A stretch of 64,000 nt of DNA. Source: CAZJUP01 sp964549275. GTDB lineage: Bacteria; Fidelibacterota; Marinisomatia; Marinisomatales; TCS55. The stretch's first letter is position 1. The number at the start of each line of letters is the position of its first letter. A program made the translations under genes and the position numbers. Location of the stretch: assembly GCA_964549275.1 (NCBI GenBank), contig CAZJUP010000002.1, positions 62,001 to 126,000 on the forward strand, in the 5' to 3' direction. The notes under the pieces are model-generated. The model did no database searches. It was not told the origin of the DNA and worked only from the letters and a program-made list of their open reading frames with translations. Shown here piece by piece: positions 1 through 8,053 of the stretch.

Positions 1-1
1 T

Positions 2-730
2 TATCGGGTCATTGAGTCCGCGGACGATTTTTATACCATGGATTTTATCCTGAGTCTCGGAGGGGATGGAACGATGCTTTCCCTGGCAAGGGCCGTAAGT
101 CACAGGAAAACACCCATACTGGGGATTCACCTGGGTGAACTGGGATTTATGGCTGAAGTGACCGTTGATGAGATGTATCATCGCTTAGATTTGGTAGCCA
201 AAGGAAAGTACGGGATTCAAAAAAGAATGGTCCTTAAATGCGAATTGTTTAATGGAAAAACACCAGACGTTTTTTATGCCCTTAACGATTTGGTGGTAGA
301 CAGGGGTAAATCAAATCGTATGCTCACCATGCGTGTTTTAGCCAACAATCACTTTGTTGCCGATTATAAAGCAGACGGATTAATCGTTGCCACACCCACA
401 GGCTCAACGGCTTATTCCTTATCTGCGGGGGGCCCCATTGTCATGCCCCGATTGAAAGCCATTGTTGTAACTCCCATCAGCCCCCATACCCTGACTTTAA
501 GACCAATTGTATTATCTCAAGATCGGTCTATTGAAATTCAGTTCCCGGAAGATAGTGGAGAAGAAATTGCTCTGGCGGTAGATGGCCAGGTCACGGAATA
601 TATGGATAGAAAATCCAGAGTTTTTATTCAGAAAGCGCCCTTTGACATCCAGATGATTGATTTTGAAGATTCGAACTATTTTCATACTCTGCGGCGAAAA
701 ATGGGCTGGGGAAGGCGAGGGGAGGTCTAA
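2..730 (+). CDS. nadK: NAD kinase, 5' end outside the window
   Basis: Cytoplasmic kinase that phosphorylates NAD+ to NADP+, the only route to NADP. The reading frame is already open at the first base (frame starting at 2) and runs through an internal ATG at 38, so the gene begins upstream. 242 codons are visible against about 290 in the family, so roughly the first 40-50 residues are missing. Seen directly: the GGDGT nucleotide-binding motif (LSLGGDGTM), the LNDLVVDRG segment matching the conserved NE/ND region, and the TPTGSTAYSLSAGG signature of the C-terminal domain. The stop codon at 728-730 lies inside a 7-bp box that forms one end of an attC-like imperfect inverted repeat (725-798). The next gene is convergent. 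Assignment is secure; only the 5' end is unknown. Confidence 0.95.
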   Translation, partial: YRVIESADDFYTMDFILSLGGDGTMLSLARAVSHRKTPILGIHLGELGFMAEVTVDEMYHRLDLVAKGKYGIQKRMVLKCELFNGKTPDVFYALNDLVVDRGKSNRMLTMRVLANNHFVADYKADGLIVATPTGSTAYSLSAGGPIVMPRLKAIVVTPISPHTLTLRPIVLSQDRSIEIQFPEDSGEEIALAVDGQVTEYMDRKSRVFIQKAPFDIQMIDFEDSNYFHTLRRKMGWGRRGEV

Positions 731-798
731 CCGCTTAATCTCACCTGCAATTTTGAAGTGTTGCGTAAAAATTGTTTGAGTGTAACGCCTTGTTAGGC
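725..798. other. attC-like imperfect inverted repeat between nadK and acr3
   Basis: A 74-bp element runs from GTCTAAC (725-731, fits RYYYAAC and contains the nadK stop) to GTTAGGC (792-798, fits GTTRRRY). The outer boxes pair in 6 of 7 positions. Inside, CTCA (740-743) pairs with TGAG (777-780), and CAATTTT (748-754) pairs with AAAATTG (768-774) around a 13-nt loop. Size, box consensus and nested pairing resemble an integron attC recombination site. The element ends 8 bp from the acr3 stop, so on the minus strand acr3 plus this repeat would have cassette layout. There is no integrase gene and no second copy here, and a bidirectional terminator is an equally fair reading. Confidence 0.3.
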
Positions 799-804
799 TT
801 TTTT
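787..804 (+). terminator. weak Rho-independent terminator after nadK
   Basis: GCCT (787-790), loop TGTT, AGGC (795-798), followed directly by six T residues (799-804). The stem is only 4 bp but all except one pair are G-C. It lies 57 bp past the nadK stop and could end that transcript before the convergent acr3 gene. It overlaps the attC-like repeat, so the same bases have two possible explanations. Confidence 0.35.
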
Positions 805-806
805 AC

Positions 807-1928
807 TCATACTTCATGGGCTAAAATTGCTGAATTACATTGAGGATAATCCAAATGACACTCATTGAAAATATGACATGTTCGCTTGCATATTGATACC
901 AACATGAGCATAAGGGGAACTTCTATGAGCACTCCAACAACCGTAGCTAATGCAGCCCCCGAGGATAAACCAAAAAGAATGATGGCGGTGGCAATGGCCA
1001 CTTCAAAATGATTAGAAGCACCAATCATGGCTGCTGGCGCAGCATCATGATATGAAAGTTTTAACCACCTTGCGAAAATAAAATAACCAATAACAAAAAT
1101 AAAGATGGTTTGTATAAAAAGTGGAATAGAAATCCATAAAATGGTAAATGGGTTGTTGGTGATGACCTCACCTTTGAACGAGAACAACAGAACCAATGTA
1201 AAAAGAAGTGCGGTTATGCTGACTGGAGTAAGCCAATGCAAGAATTTTTGATTGAACCAGTTGATTCCCTTGTATTTGATTATCCACTTTCTTGATAAAT
1301 AGCCTGCGATTAGGGGCAGTGCTACATAAACTGATACAGAAAATAACATTGTTTGCCAGGGGACAGGCATAGAATTTACATTTAAAAGTAAACTGCCCAA
1401 CGGACCATAAAGCAATAGCATCATTAATGAATTTATTGCCACCATCACTAGTGTCAAACCATCATTGCCTTTTGAAAGGTATCCCCACATTAAGACCATC
1501 GCTGTACATGGTGCTATGCCGAGTAAAATAATCCCTGCAATATAACTTCGCCATAATTCAACTTCTTCGCCGTTTGCAAGAATCTCCGTGCCTGGCAGAA
1601 AATCCCTAAACAAATAGCCCAAGAAAAAATAAGCTATTGCAAACATAGAAAACGGCTTGATTGCCCAATTTATGAACAGCGTAAGAAACACAGGCTTTGG
1701 TGTTTTGGCTGACTTTATGACTTGAGAAAAATCAATTTTCACCATGATTGGGTACATCATAAAGAACAGGCAAACAGCAATAGGAATAGATACCTGATAA
1801 ATAGAAAAATCATTGAGGGATGTTGCAATTTCAGGCGCGGCTTTTCCTAGAGCAATACCTCCCACTATACAAAGCAACACCCAAACAGTTAAATACCGCT
1901 CAAAAATTGATAATTTTTTTTCTGCCAT
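807..1928 (-). CDS. acr3: ACR3-family arsenite efflux permease
   Basis: Inner-membrane exporter of arsenite driven by the proton gradient. The 373-residue product has about ten hydrophobic segments. It shows the two hallmark ACR3 blocks: GIAPCTAMVLMW near residues 137-148, with the conserved membrane Cys, and GASNHFEVAIA followed by SGAALATVVGVLIEVP near the end. The last 25 residues (CKRTCHIFNECH and onward) are Cys-rich and unlike the usual short tail. ATG at 1928 is the only good start. No arsR, arsC or arsM lies beside it, which is unusual for this family. The gene sits alone on the minus strand between nadK and a 380-bp AT-rich gap, and an attC-like repeat follows its stop, so lateral acquisition is possible. 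Other BASS-fold carriers are less likely given the ACR3 motifs. Confidence 0.93.
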   Translation of the reverse strand: MAEKKLSIFERYLTVWVLLCIVGGIALGKAAPEIATSLNDFSIYQVSIPIAVCLFFMMYPIMVKIDFSQVIKSAKTPKPVFLTLFINWAIKPFSMFAIAYFFLGYLFRDFLPGTEILANGEEVELWRSYIAGIILLGIAPCTAMVLMWGYLSKGNDGLTLVMVAINSLMMLLLYGPLGSLLLNVNSMPVPWQTMLFSVSVYVALPLIAGYLSRKWIIKYKGINWFNQKFLHWLTPVSITALLFTLVLLFSFKGEVITNNPFTILWISIPLFIQTIFIFVIGYFIFARWLKLSYHDAAPAAMIGASNHFEVAIATAIILFGLSSGAALATVVGVLIEVPLMLMLVSICKRTCHIFNECHLDYPQCNSAILAHEV

Positions 1929-2308
1929 GCTGATTATTCCTCGATATTTAAGGTGTTAATAACTGATAAATTTTTATCTTTACCTTTCTTATTTAATTGC
2001 CTTCTCATAAACCTTTCCCGATGAGCGCAAATCTGCACTATAGCGTTATTATAATGCGTGTTATACTGAATTTGCATATATTTATTTATGCTTTAAACTC
2101 TATACAAATATTAGAAATTAATTTAATAATAATCCATGTCAAAATTTTGGGTATAGAGTATTTTTCAGTCTAAAAACAAGCATTTTATCCTCACAGAAAA
2201 CCACCTTCTTTTTTGGGTCACATCCGGGTTAAGGATGGTCAGGGAAAAGGGGTCTTAACATCTTTTTCGGAGAGTTTTTCTAATATAACTTGGTTCCACC
2301 GGTTAAAA
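1929..2308. other. AT-rich gap upstream of acr3 with a spaced inverted repeat
   Basis: 380 bases with no convincing gene; the part from about 1930 to 2200 is clearly richer in A+T than its surroundings. It holds ACTCTATAC at 2097-2105 and its exact reverse complement GTATAGAGT at 2151-2159, 45 bp apart. On the minus strand a TTGACA (2138-2143 read in reverse) lies between the two arms. A matching -10 box is poor (TAATTT at 17 bp spacing). This would suit a regulated promoter for acr3, with the two arms as operator half-sites, but no regulator gene is nearby to support it. Confidence 0.35.
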
Positions 2309-2707
2309 TTAATGAAGCTGCCGATGCTGCCGCATCATACAATCATTCATCACCACTAATAATCCTGCATCTTCAGCTAGTAGTGCCGCTTCTTCATTCA
2401 CCACATGATCCTGAAGCCATAGAGCTTTAGCGCCAATTTCTATGGCGGTTTCAGCGATGGGCATCACATGTTCCGGCCTCCGGAAAACGTCCACCACATC
2501 AATTTTACCGGGGATGTCTAACAAGGAAGGGTAGCATCTTAATCCGGCAATTTCATTCTGGCCCGGGTTAACGGGAATAATATGAAATCCCTGGTCAAGG
2601 AGATATAAAGCGACATAATGGCTGGGACGTTCCGGTTTGGGCGACATCCCCACAACAGCTATGGATTTGAATTCAAATATGCGTTTTATAATGTCAGGAG
2701 TGTTCAT
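2309..2707 (-). CDS. CoA-binding domain protein (YccU-like)
   Basis: Small cytoplasmic protein of 132 residues made of a single Rossmann-type CoA-binding domain, the family that includes E. coli YccU. The precise role of this family is not established. Seen: the glycine-containing nucleotide loop SIAVVGMSPKPERPSH near residues 15-30, the YLLDQGFHIIPVNP segment, VDVFRRPE, and the GAKALWLQ block with the late NDCMMRQH segment. I place the start at ATG 2707 because its first residues (MNTPDIIKRIF) align with the N-terminus of the family. An in-frame TTG at 2731 would add eight residues. It is followed on the same strand by acr3 after a 380-bp gap, so they are probably not cotranscribed. Family assignment is firm, function open. 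Confidence 0.85.
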   Translation of the reverse strand: MNTPDIIKRIFEFKSIAVVGMSPKPERPSHYVALYLLDQGFHIIPVNPGQNEIAGLRCYPSLLDIPGKIDVVDVFRRPEHVMPIAETAIEIGAKALWLQDHVVNEEAALLAEDAGLLVVMNDCMMRQHRQLH

Positions 2708-2766
2708 GTGTTTGGATAGAATATACGTCAATACCCGAAATCGGTTACACTTTTAAACATGAACAC

Positions 2767-3666
2767 TTATTTTTTAAACCAATTCCCAATAACATAGGAA
2801 ATAATTTTTGGATTTTCTTTGAGGCGTCGAACCGCATAGTCAAACCAGGCTTCTCCGAACGGGACGTAAATCCTCACTGTATACCCCTTTTGCTTCAATT
2901 CTTCCAACCGATTTCCCATGGGAACACCGTAAAGAACTTGAAATTCAAATCGGTCTTTAGCAATTTTCTCCGACTCAATAAATGCTTCCAGCCGATTCAA
3001 CAAGGGGAGATCATGGGTGGCCAGACAGGCGTATCCTTTGCCTGAAAGGAGCATTTTTGAAAGAGTCACAAAATTATCCTGAATTTCATTTATTCTTTGA
3101 TAAGAAATTTCAGGCGATTCACGATATATGCCTTTGCAAATACGGAGATGGAGACCGGGGTTGTCCAGTTGTCTCAAATCTTCAACACTCCGATGTAGGT
3201 AGGCCTGCAGGGCAGTACCCACCCCCTTGTACCTTCTCACAGCCTTTCGGTAAAGGTCCAAAGTCACGTTAGTAAAGGGAGAATTTTCCATGTCAATGGT
3301 CAGGCCCATGCGATGGTCTGCGGCTGTATTCACAATGGTCATAAGGTTATTTTCTGCTTCTGCCGGATCCAGGTCCAATCCCAAATGGGTCAGCTTAAGA
3401 GATATTGTATTTTGTGCTTTCAATTGGGATAAAGCGTTGATGACTTCGCAGTACCTGTCCCGAACATGGCGTCCCTTTTCTGATGTTTGAATATGCTCTC
3501 CAAGGATGTCCAGGGTGGTGTCAAACCCCTGGTCATTCAAAAGAGACACATGAGAGATAGCGGTTTTTAAGTTTTCTCCGGCAACATAGGGTTTGGCAAA
3601 AGGCTTTACAGTCCACTTGGGAAGAACGGGCATTAATGCGGCCAGGGATGAATTTATCCAGGACAT
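2767..3666 (-). CDS. proline dehydrogenase (monofunctional)
   Basis: FAD enzyme that oxidises proline to pyrroline-5-carboxylate and passes electrons to the quinone pool at the inner membrane. The 299 residues match the short single-function type rather than the long PutA fusion. Seen: ISLKLTHLGLDLD near residues 88-100, DMENSPFT, LRICKGIYRE, ATHDLPLLN, FQVLYGVPMG, and the substrate-binding signature RIYVPFGEAWFDY followed by AVRRLKENP near the C-terminus. The ATG at 3666 gives a normal-length N-terminus. No pyrroline-5-carboxylate dehydrogenase gene adjoins it, so the second step must be encoded elsewhere. It is divergent from the complex I operon and shares a 190-bp intergenic region with it, and 59 bases separate its stop from the CoA-binding gene that follows. 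Confidence 0.93.
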   Translation of the reverse strand: MSWINSSLAALMPVLPKWTVKPFAKPYVAGENLKTAISHVSLLNDQGFDTTLDILGEHIQTSEKGRHVRDRYCEVINALSQLKAQNTISLKLTHLGLDLDPAEAENNLMTIVNTAADHRMGLTIDMENSPFTNVTLDLYRKAVRRYKGVGTALQAYLHRSVEDLRQLDNPGLHLRICKGIYRESPEISYQRINEIQDNFVTLSKMLLSGKGYACLATHDLPLLNRLEAFIESEKIAKDRFEFQVLYGVPMGNRLEELKQKGYTVRIYVPFGEAWFDYAVRRLKENPKIISYVIGNWFKK

Positions 3667-3758
3667 GAGACTGCAAATTTATAAAAAAAGATCCATGCCC
3701 TGGTAAGGGATTAGTTGAAAATATGATGAAGAAGGAGTTGGGGTGCGTCTTAGATCCA

Positions 3759-3787
3759 TTAAAATTAATCATTTGAAAAAATAATAT
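3759..3787 (+). promoter_or_regulatory. candidate promoter for the nuo operon
   Basis: TTAAAA (3759-3764) and TAATAT (3782-3787) are separated by 17 bp and each match the standard -35 and -10 hexamers at 4 of 6 positions. They lie 69 bp before the nuoA start, in the only non-coding stretch ahead of the operon. AT-rich DNA gives such matches by chance and FCB-group sigma factors may use a different consensus. Confidence 0.25.
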
Positions 3788-3856
3788 ATCATATCTCTTG
3801 ATCTGCCTGAATCGGGTACTCTAAATTCGCCGTCTTGATTAGGCAGTAAATCGAAT

Positions 3857-4291
3857 ATGTATCGCGACTTTGGAACCATTTTAATCTTTGCCCTTTTAGG
3901 CATCGTATTGGTCTATGTTCCCCTCCTCCTTCAAAAACTCCTTTCACCAAGCAATCCCACCCCAGATAAATTGGCAACCTATGAATGTGGAGAAGAATCG
4001 GAAGGATCGGCCTGGGTTCAGTTTAATATCCGGTTTTATGTGGTGGCTCTCATTTTTTTGATTTTTGATGTTGAAGTTGTTTTTCTCTTTCCTTGGGCTG
4101 TTGTTTTTAATGAATTGGGAATGCTTGCTTTTGTAGAGATGGCTATTTTTCTAATTATTCTCATGGTAGGGTTGGCCTATGTCTGGAAAAAATCCGATTT
4201 GGATTGGGTAAAATATAAAGTAAAATACGGTCGAGGTCGGTATGGCCGTATTTTAGCGGAAAATCCTGAAACAGCAATGGGAGAAAATTAA
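3857..4291 (+). CDS. nuoA: NADH-quinone oxidoreductase subunit A
   Basis: Small membrane subunit of complex I, helping to join the quinone site to the proton-pumping arm. 144 residues with three membrane helices. The family signature is clear: YECGEESEGSAW near residues 43-54, then NIRFYVVALIFLIFDVEVVF with the conserved acidic residues in the second helix. First gene of an eleven-gene operon; its TAA shares one base with the nuoB ATG at 4291, indicating translational coupling. The C-terminal 20-30 residues (KVKYGRGRYGRILAEN) are a basic extension beyond the usual length of about 120. Confidence 0.96.
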   Translation: MYRDFGTILIFALLGIVLVYVPLLLQKLLSPSNPTPDKLATYECGEESEGSAWVQFNIRFYVVALIFLIFDVEVVFLFPWAVVFNELGMLAFVEMAIFLIILMVGLAYVWKKSDLDWVKYKVKYGRGRYGRILAENPETAMGEN

Positions 4292-4782
4292 TGGGCATTC
4301 TGGAAAATAAATTTCAAGATAATGTTATCGTTGCATCCCTGGACAAACTTATGGGATGGGCCCGTTCAACCTCACCTTGGTATTTCCAGTTTGGATTGGC
4401 CTGTTGCGCTATAGAGATGATGGCCACAGCTGCCAGCCGATATGACCTCATGAGAATAGGCATGATTCCTCGGTCTTCACCTCGACAGGCAGATGTCATG
4501 ATTGTTGCGGGCACTGTGACGATGAAAATGGCCCTTCGGGTTAAAAAATTATATGAGCAGATGGCAGATCCGAAATATGTCATTGCCATGGGAAGCTGCG
4601 CCACAAGCGGCGGTCCCTATTGGCAGCATGGTTACCATGTGTTAAAAGGTGTGGATTTGGTTGTGCCCGTTGATGTATACATCCCGGGGTGTCCTCCAAG
4701 ACCAGAAGCCCTCATCGAAGGATTGCTTAAACTTCAGGAAAAAATTCAAACTGAGCGCCCACTGACACGGAAATCAGCATGA
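4291..4782 (+). CDS. nuoB: NADH-quinone oxidoreductase subunit B
   Basis: Peripheral-arm subunit that carries iron-sulfur cluster N2, the last electron carrier before quinone. 163 residues. The four cluster ligands are visible: the tandem Cys38-Cys39 in GLACCAIEMMA, Cys103 in GSCATSGGPY and Cys134 in PGCPPRPEA. Length and spacing are normal. It overlaps nuoA by one base and nuoC by four (ATGA), as expected for coupled subunits. Confidence 0.97.
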   Translation: MGILENKFQDNVIVASLDKLMGWARSTSPWYFQFGLACCAIEMMATAASRYDLMRIGMIPRSSPRQADVMIVAGTVTMKMALRVKKLYEQMADPKYVIAMGSCATSGGPYWQHGYHVLKGVDLVVPVDVYIPGCPPRPEALIEGLLKLQEKIQTERPLTRKSA

Positions 4783-5273
4783 CGCCGACAGAAATTAAAG
4801 AAATTATCCAAAAAAACTTTCCCGATTCCGTGGTGGAGAATGATGAGTTGGGTGACCATCAGGTCGAGCTCAAAGGAGAAAATTGGGCTGATATTGCCAA
4901 ATTTTTAAAGGAGAACCCCTCCCTGTATATGGATCAGCTTGAGTGTATCTCCGGTGTGGACCTGGGAGAAGAGAAGCCCCTCCAATCCCGGTATAATCTT
5001 CATTCTATGGAGCATCGCCATAAAATTGAGGTGGTTATTACTCTGAGTAAAGACAACCCCTCGGTACCATCAATCGAACAGGTCTGGGGTATCGGTGACT
5101 GGTTTGAGAGGGAAACCTACGACATGTATGGTATCGTCTATGAAGGGCATCGAGATCTGCGGCGGATTTTACTACCGGAAGACTGGGAAGGCTGGCCTCT
5201 AAGAAAAAATTATGAAACACCGGAATCGTATCACGGTATTATTGTACCAAAGGTGAAGGAAGAATGGGAGTAG
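4779..5273 (+). CDS. nuoC: NADH-quinone oxidoreductase subunit C
   Basis: Hydrophilic subunit of the complex I connecting module, about 30 kDa homologue but here 164 residues. The C-terminal signature is complete: FERETYDMYGIVYEGH, then LRRILLPEDWEGWPLRKNY near residues 125-146. It is a separate gene from nuoD, unlike the nuoCD fusion of enterobacteria. Start ATG at 4779 overlaps the nuoB stop by four bases; its own stop lies ten bases inside nuoD. Confidence 0.95.
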   Translation: MTPTEIKEIIQKNFPDSVVENDELGDHQVELKGENWADIAKFLKENPSLYMDQLECISGVDLGEEKPLQSRYNLHSMEHRHKIEVVITLSKDNPSVPSIEQVWGIGDWFERETYDMYGIVYEGHRDLRRILLPEDWEGWPLRKNYETPESYHGIIVPKVKEEWE

Positions 5274-6382
5274 TTCACGGCGACCAGATGGTCCTGAATA
5301 TAGGACCCCAACACCCCAGTACCCACGGGGTGCTTCGTTTGAAAGTGATGACGGATGGTGAAGTGGTTTCCCAAATCACCCCTTATTTGGGGTATTTGCA
5401 TCGATGTTTTGAAAAACATTGCGAAAATGTATCTTATGAGCAGGTCATTCCCTACACAGACCGGTGTGATTATATTGGCTCCATGAATAATAATTTCGGA
5501 TATGTAGTCGCCATGGAAGAACTTATGGAAATCAATGTACCGGAGCGGGTAGAATATATCCGTGTGATCATGGCGGAGTTAAACAGAATTGCAAGCCACC
5601 TCTTGGCTTTGGGGACTTACGGATTGGATGTAGGTGCATTTACACCGTTTTTGTATATGTTTCGGGATCGGGAACGCATTTTAGACATGTTTGAACTGAC
5701 TTGCGGTGCTCGGCTTCTCTATAATTATATGTGGGTGGGAGGGTTGTCTCATGACTTGCCGGAAGATTTTGTTAAAATTTGTTATGGATTCCTCGATTAT
5801 TTTGAACCAAAAATTGATGAGTATAATAATCTTCTCACTGGAAATAAAATATTTGTAGAGCGGACAGCAGATGTGGGGGTTATGCCGGCAGATGTTGCGG
5901 TTAATTACGGTGTGACCGGTCCAAACCTAAGAGGATCTGGTGTAAAATGGGATTGCCGAAAAGATGAACCCTATTCTATTTACAATCGTTTTGACTTTGA
6001 TATTCCCTTGGGAACAGGTGAACTGGGGACTATCGGGGATTGCTGGGATCGCTATTGGGTTCGCATGCAGGAAATGCGAGAAAGTATAAAGATAATACGG
6101 CAGGCCTTAAAAGATCTCCCTCAAGGAGATATCCATCAAACAATTCCAAAAAAAATCCGACCACCAAAAGGTTCTATTTATCGTCGAACCGAAAGCCCAA
6201 GAGGGGATTTGGGATATTATATTATCAGCGACGGTTCGCCTAAACCATATCGACTGAAAATGCGATCCCCGGCCTTTACATCTATGGCAGTGTTGGATGA
6301 AATTTCCCGGGGATGGATGATTTCAGATGTGATTGCCATTTTGGGCAGCCTAGACATTGTATTAGGAGAAATTGATCGATGA
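5264..6382 (+). CDS. nuoD: NADH-quinone oxidoreductase subunit D
   Basis: 49-kDa-type subunit that, with NuoB, forms the quinone-binding pocket near cluster N2. 372 residues, typical for a stand-alone NuoD. Recognised by NIGPQHPSTHGVLRL at residues 13-27, GYLHRCFEK, the TDRCDYIGSM block, MAELNRIASHLL, and SPRGDLGYYIISDG near the C-terminus. The quinone-site His and Tyr of the family lie in HPSTHG and CDY. Overlaps nuoC by ten bases and nuoH by four. Confidence 0.97.
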   Translation: MGVVHGDQMVLNIGPQHPSTHGVLRLKVMTDGEVVSQITPYLGYLHRCFEKHCENVSYEQVIPYTDRCDYIGSMNNNFGYVVAMEELMEINVPERVEYIRVIMAELNRIASHLLALGTYGLDVGAFTPFLYMFRDRERILDMFELTCGARLLYNYMWVGGLSHDLPEDFVKICYGFLDYFEPKIDEYNNLLTGNKIFVERTADVGVMPADVAVNYGVTGPNLRGSGVKWDCRKDEPYSIYNRFDFDIPLGTGELGTIGDCWDRYWVRMQEMRESIKIIRQALKDLPQGDIHQTIPKKIRPPKGSIYRRTESPRGDLGYYIISDGSPKPYRLKMRSPAFTSMAVLDEISRGWMISDVIAILGSLDIVLGEIDR

Positions 6383-7455
6383 CTGTCGATGCAATTATAA
6401 ATTGGTTGGCTGGCTTCGGAGATTTCCCAGCTGCGGCATTTATATTGGCGGTGATTATATCAGGAATTCCTATTTTCCTTCTCATGGCTATTAATGCCTT
6501 AGTGGCAGTCTATGTTGAAATAAAAGTTGCTTCCTTCATGCAGGACAGGGTTGGTTATATGGGGCAAGGGGTAGGCCTTAATGGTGGAAAGTGGGGACTG
6601 CTGCAAACCGTTGCTGATGCCTTAAAACTTCTCATTAAGGAAGATACAATTCCTGCATCGGCTGATAGAAAATTATTTGTCATGGCCCCTTTTATTATTT
6701 TCATAGCCGCATTTATGGGGTTAGCCGCCATACCGTTTAATCAGGTACTTCAGGTTGCAGATATAAATATTGGGGTCTTTTATATTCTGGCGGTCGGTTC
6801 CATTGGTGTCATCGGTATGGTTATGGCCGGTTGGGCTTCGAATAATAAATGGTCACTATACGGGGGTATGCGGTCAGCGGCTCAAATAATCAGTTATGAA
6901 ATTCCCGCAGGATTGTCAATCATCTCAGTCATTATGCTGGTTGGCACCATGAATCTTCAAGACCTGATAGCTTTACAGTCTGGTACCGTTTGGGGTATTT
7001 TCCCAAACTGGATTCTTTTTAACAATCCATTTTCATTTCTGGCATTTTTCATCTTTTTTATCAGTGGCGTTGCCGAGACTAACCGAACCCCTTTTGATAT
7101 TCCGGAAGCAGAGTCAGAGTTAGTGGCCGGGTTTCATACGGAATATTCTGGTATGCGATGGTCTTTTTTCTTTTTGAGCGAATATGCCAATATGGTGGTG
7201 ATTAGCGGATTAGCCGTTGCGGCATTTTTAGGAGGATGGCAAAGCCCTATTCCCGGGTTGTTTGATTCCTATGGCTGGGGACTGTTTTGGTTTGTAGGAA
7301 AAGTGGTCTTGTTAATATTTGTTATGATGTGGTTTCGATGGACTTTCCCCAGGCTACGTGTTGACCAGCTCATGTACGTATGCTGGAAGGTTTTCATTCC
7401 TTTTTCAATGATAAATATTTTTGGCGTTGGACTCTGGAAATTGTTAGTAGGGTAA
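6379..7455 (+). CDS. nuoH: NADH-quinone oxidoreductase subunit H
   Basis: Membrane subunit that forms the mouth of the quinone channel and links redox chemistry to the pumping arm. 358 residues with about eight membrane helices. Seen: the loop QDRVGYMGQG after the first helix, LKLLIKEDTIPA, the strongly conserved acidic loop AETNRTPFDIPEAESELV followed by EYSGMRW, and the closing FPRLRVDQLM. Starts inside the nuoD stop (ATGA) and is followed by nuoI after one base. Confidence 0.97.
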   Translation: MTVDAIINWLAGFGDFPAAAFILAVIISGIPIFLLMAINALVAVYVEIKVASFMQDRVGYMGQGVGLNGGKWGLLQTVADALKLLIKEDTIPASADRKLFVMAPFIIFIAAFMGLAAIPFNQVLQVADINIGVFYILAVGSIGVIGMVMAGWASNNKWSLYGGMRSAAQIISYEIPAGLSIISVIMLVGTMNLQDLIALQSGTVWGIFPNWILFNNPFSFLAFFIFFISGVAETNRTPFDIPEAESELVAGFHTEYSGMRWSFFFLSEYANMVVISGLAVAAFLGGWQSPIPGLFDSYGWGLFWFVGKVVLLIFVMMWFRWTFPRLRVDQLMYVCWKVFIPFSMINIFGVGLWKLLVG

Positions 7456-7456
7456 A

Positions 7457-8053
7457 ATGGCGCGATATTTCACAAACATTTATGAAACACTGAGTACATT
7501 GTTAACAGGACTCCTAATCACCTGGCGACATATGATTCGAATTAAAAACGATAATGTTACGTTACAATATCCGGAGGAAAGATGGCCCCGGCCGGAGCGA
7601 GACATCGGATTTGACCATGAAAAGTATAATGTTATCCGCTCCCGACTCCATGTGGATATCGACGATTGTATCGGCTGTAAAAAATGTGAACGGGCCTGTC
7701 CGGTTGATTGTATTGAAGTCCTCACAGAAAAAACACCAAACAGAGGAGAGGATATCCCGGAATACGGACACACAGGCGTGACGTCACATGGAACGAAAAA
7801 AGCCATGGTTGTTACAGGATTTAAGATTGATATGTCTGAATGCTGTTATTGCAACCTGTGCACTTATCCCTGTCCGGAAGAATGCATCTTTATGGTGGGC
7901 GGTCCAAATTCGGAACGACACATTATAGATTATGAATTTTCCGAATATGATCGCAATAGTCTGATTTATCAGTTTGCGAAACCGTTATCAAAAGACCAGA
8001 AGGACGAATTGGTAGCCTCAACACAAAAACCAAAACCAAAGGTTGAAGCATAA
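7457..8053 (+). CDS. nuoI: NADH-quinone oxidoreductase subunit I
   Basis: Ferredoxin-like subunit that carries clusters N6a and N6b between the distal peripheral arm and NuoB. 198 residues with a short amphipathic N-terminus that docks on NuoH. Two 4Fe-4S motifs are visible: Cys71-x2-Cys74-x2-Cys77-x3-Cys81 (CIGCKKCERACP) and Cys129-x2-Cys132-x2-Cys135-x3-Cys139 (CCYCNLCTYPCP). Because nuoE, nuoF and nuoG are absent from the operon, this may be the first point where electrons enter the complex. The stop shares one base with the nuoJ ATG. Confidence 0.96.
   Translation: MARYFTNIYETLSTLLTGLLITWRHMIRIKNDNVTLQYPEERWPRPERDIGFDHEKYNVIRSRLHVDIDDCIGCKKCERACPVDCIEVLTEKTPNRGEDIPEYGHTGVTSHGTKKAMVVTGFKIDMSECCYCNLCTYPCPEECIFMVGGPNSERHIIDYEFSEYDRNSLIYQFAKPLSKDQKDELVASTQKPKPKVEA

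Noticed and set aside
2221..2308. Minus-strand open stretch that reads a short acidic-basic peptide between the CoA-binding gene and the acr3 leader
   Set aside because: It has no start codon of its own outside the CoA-binding gene, no recognisable homology and is short, so chance is the simplest explanation.
2982..3490. Plus-strand frames opposite the proline dehydrogenase gene
   Set aside because: They are antisense shadows of a well-supported gene, with no coding character or family match.
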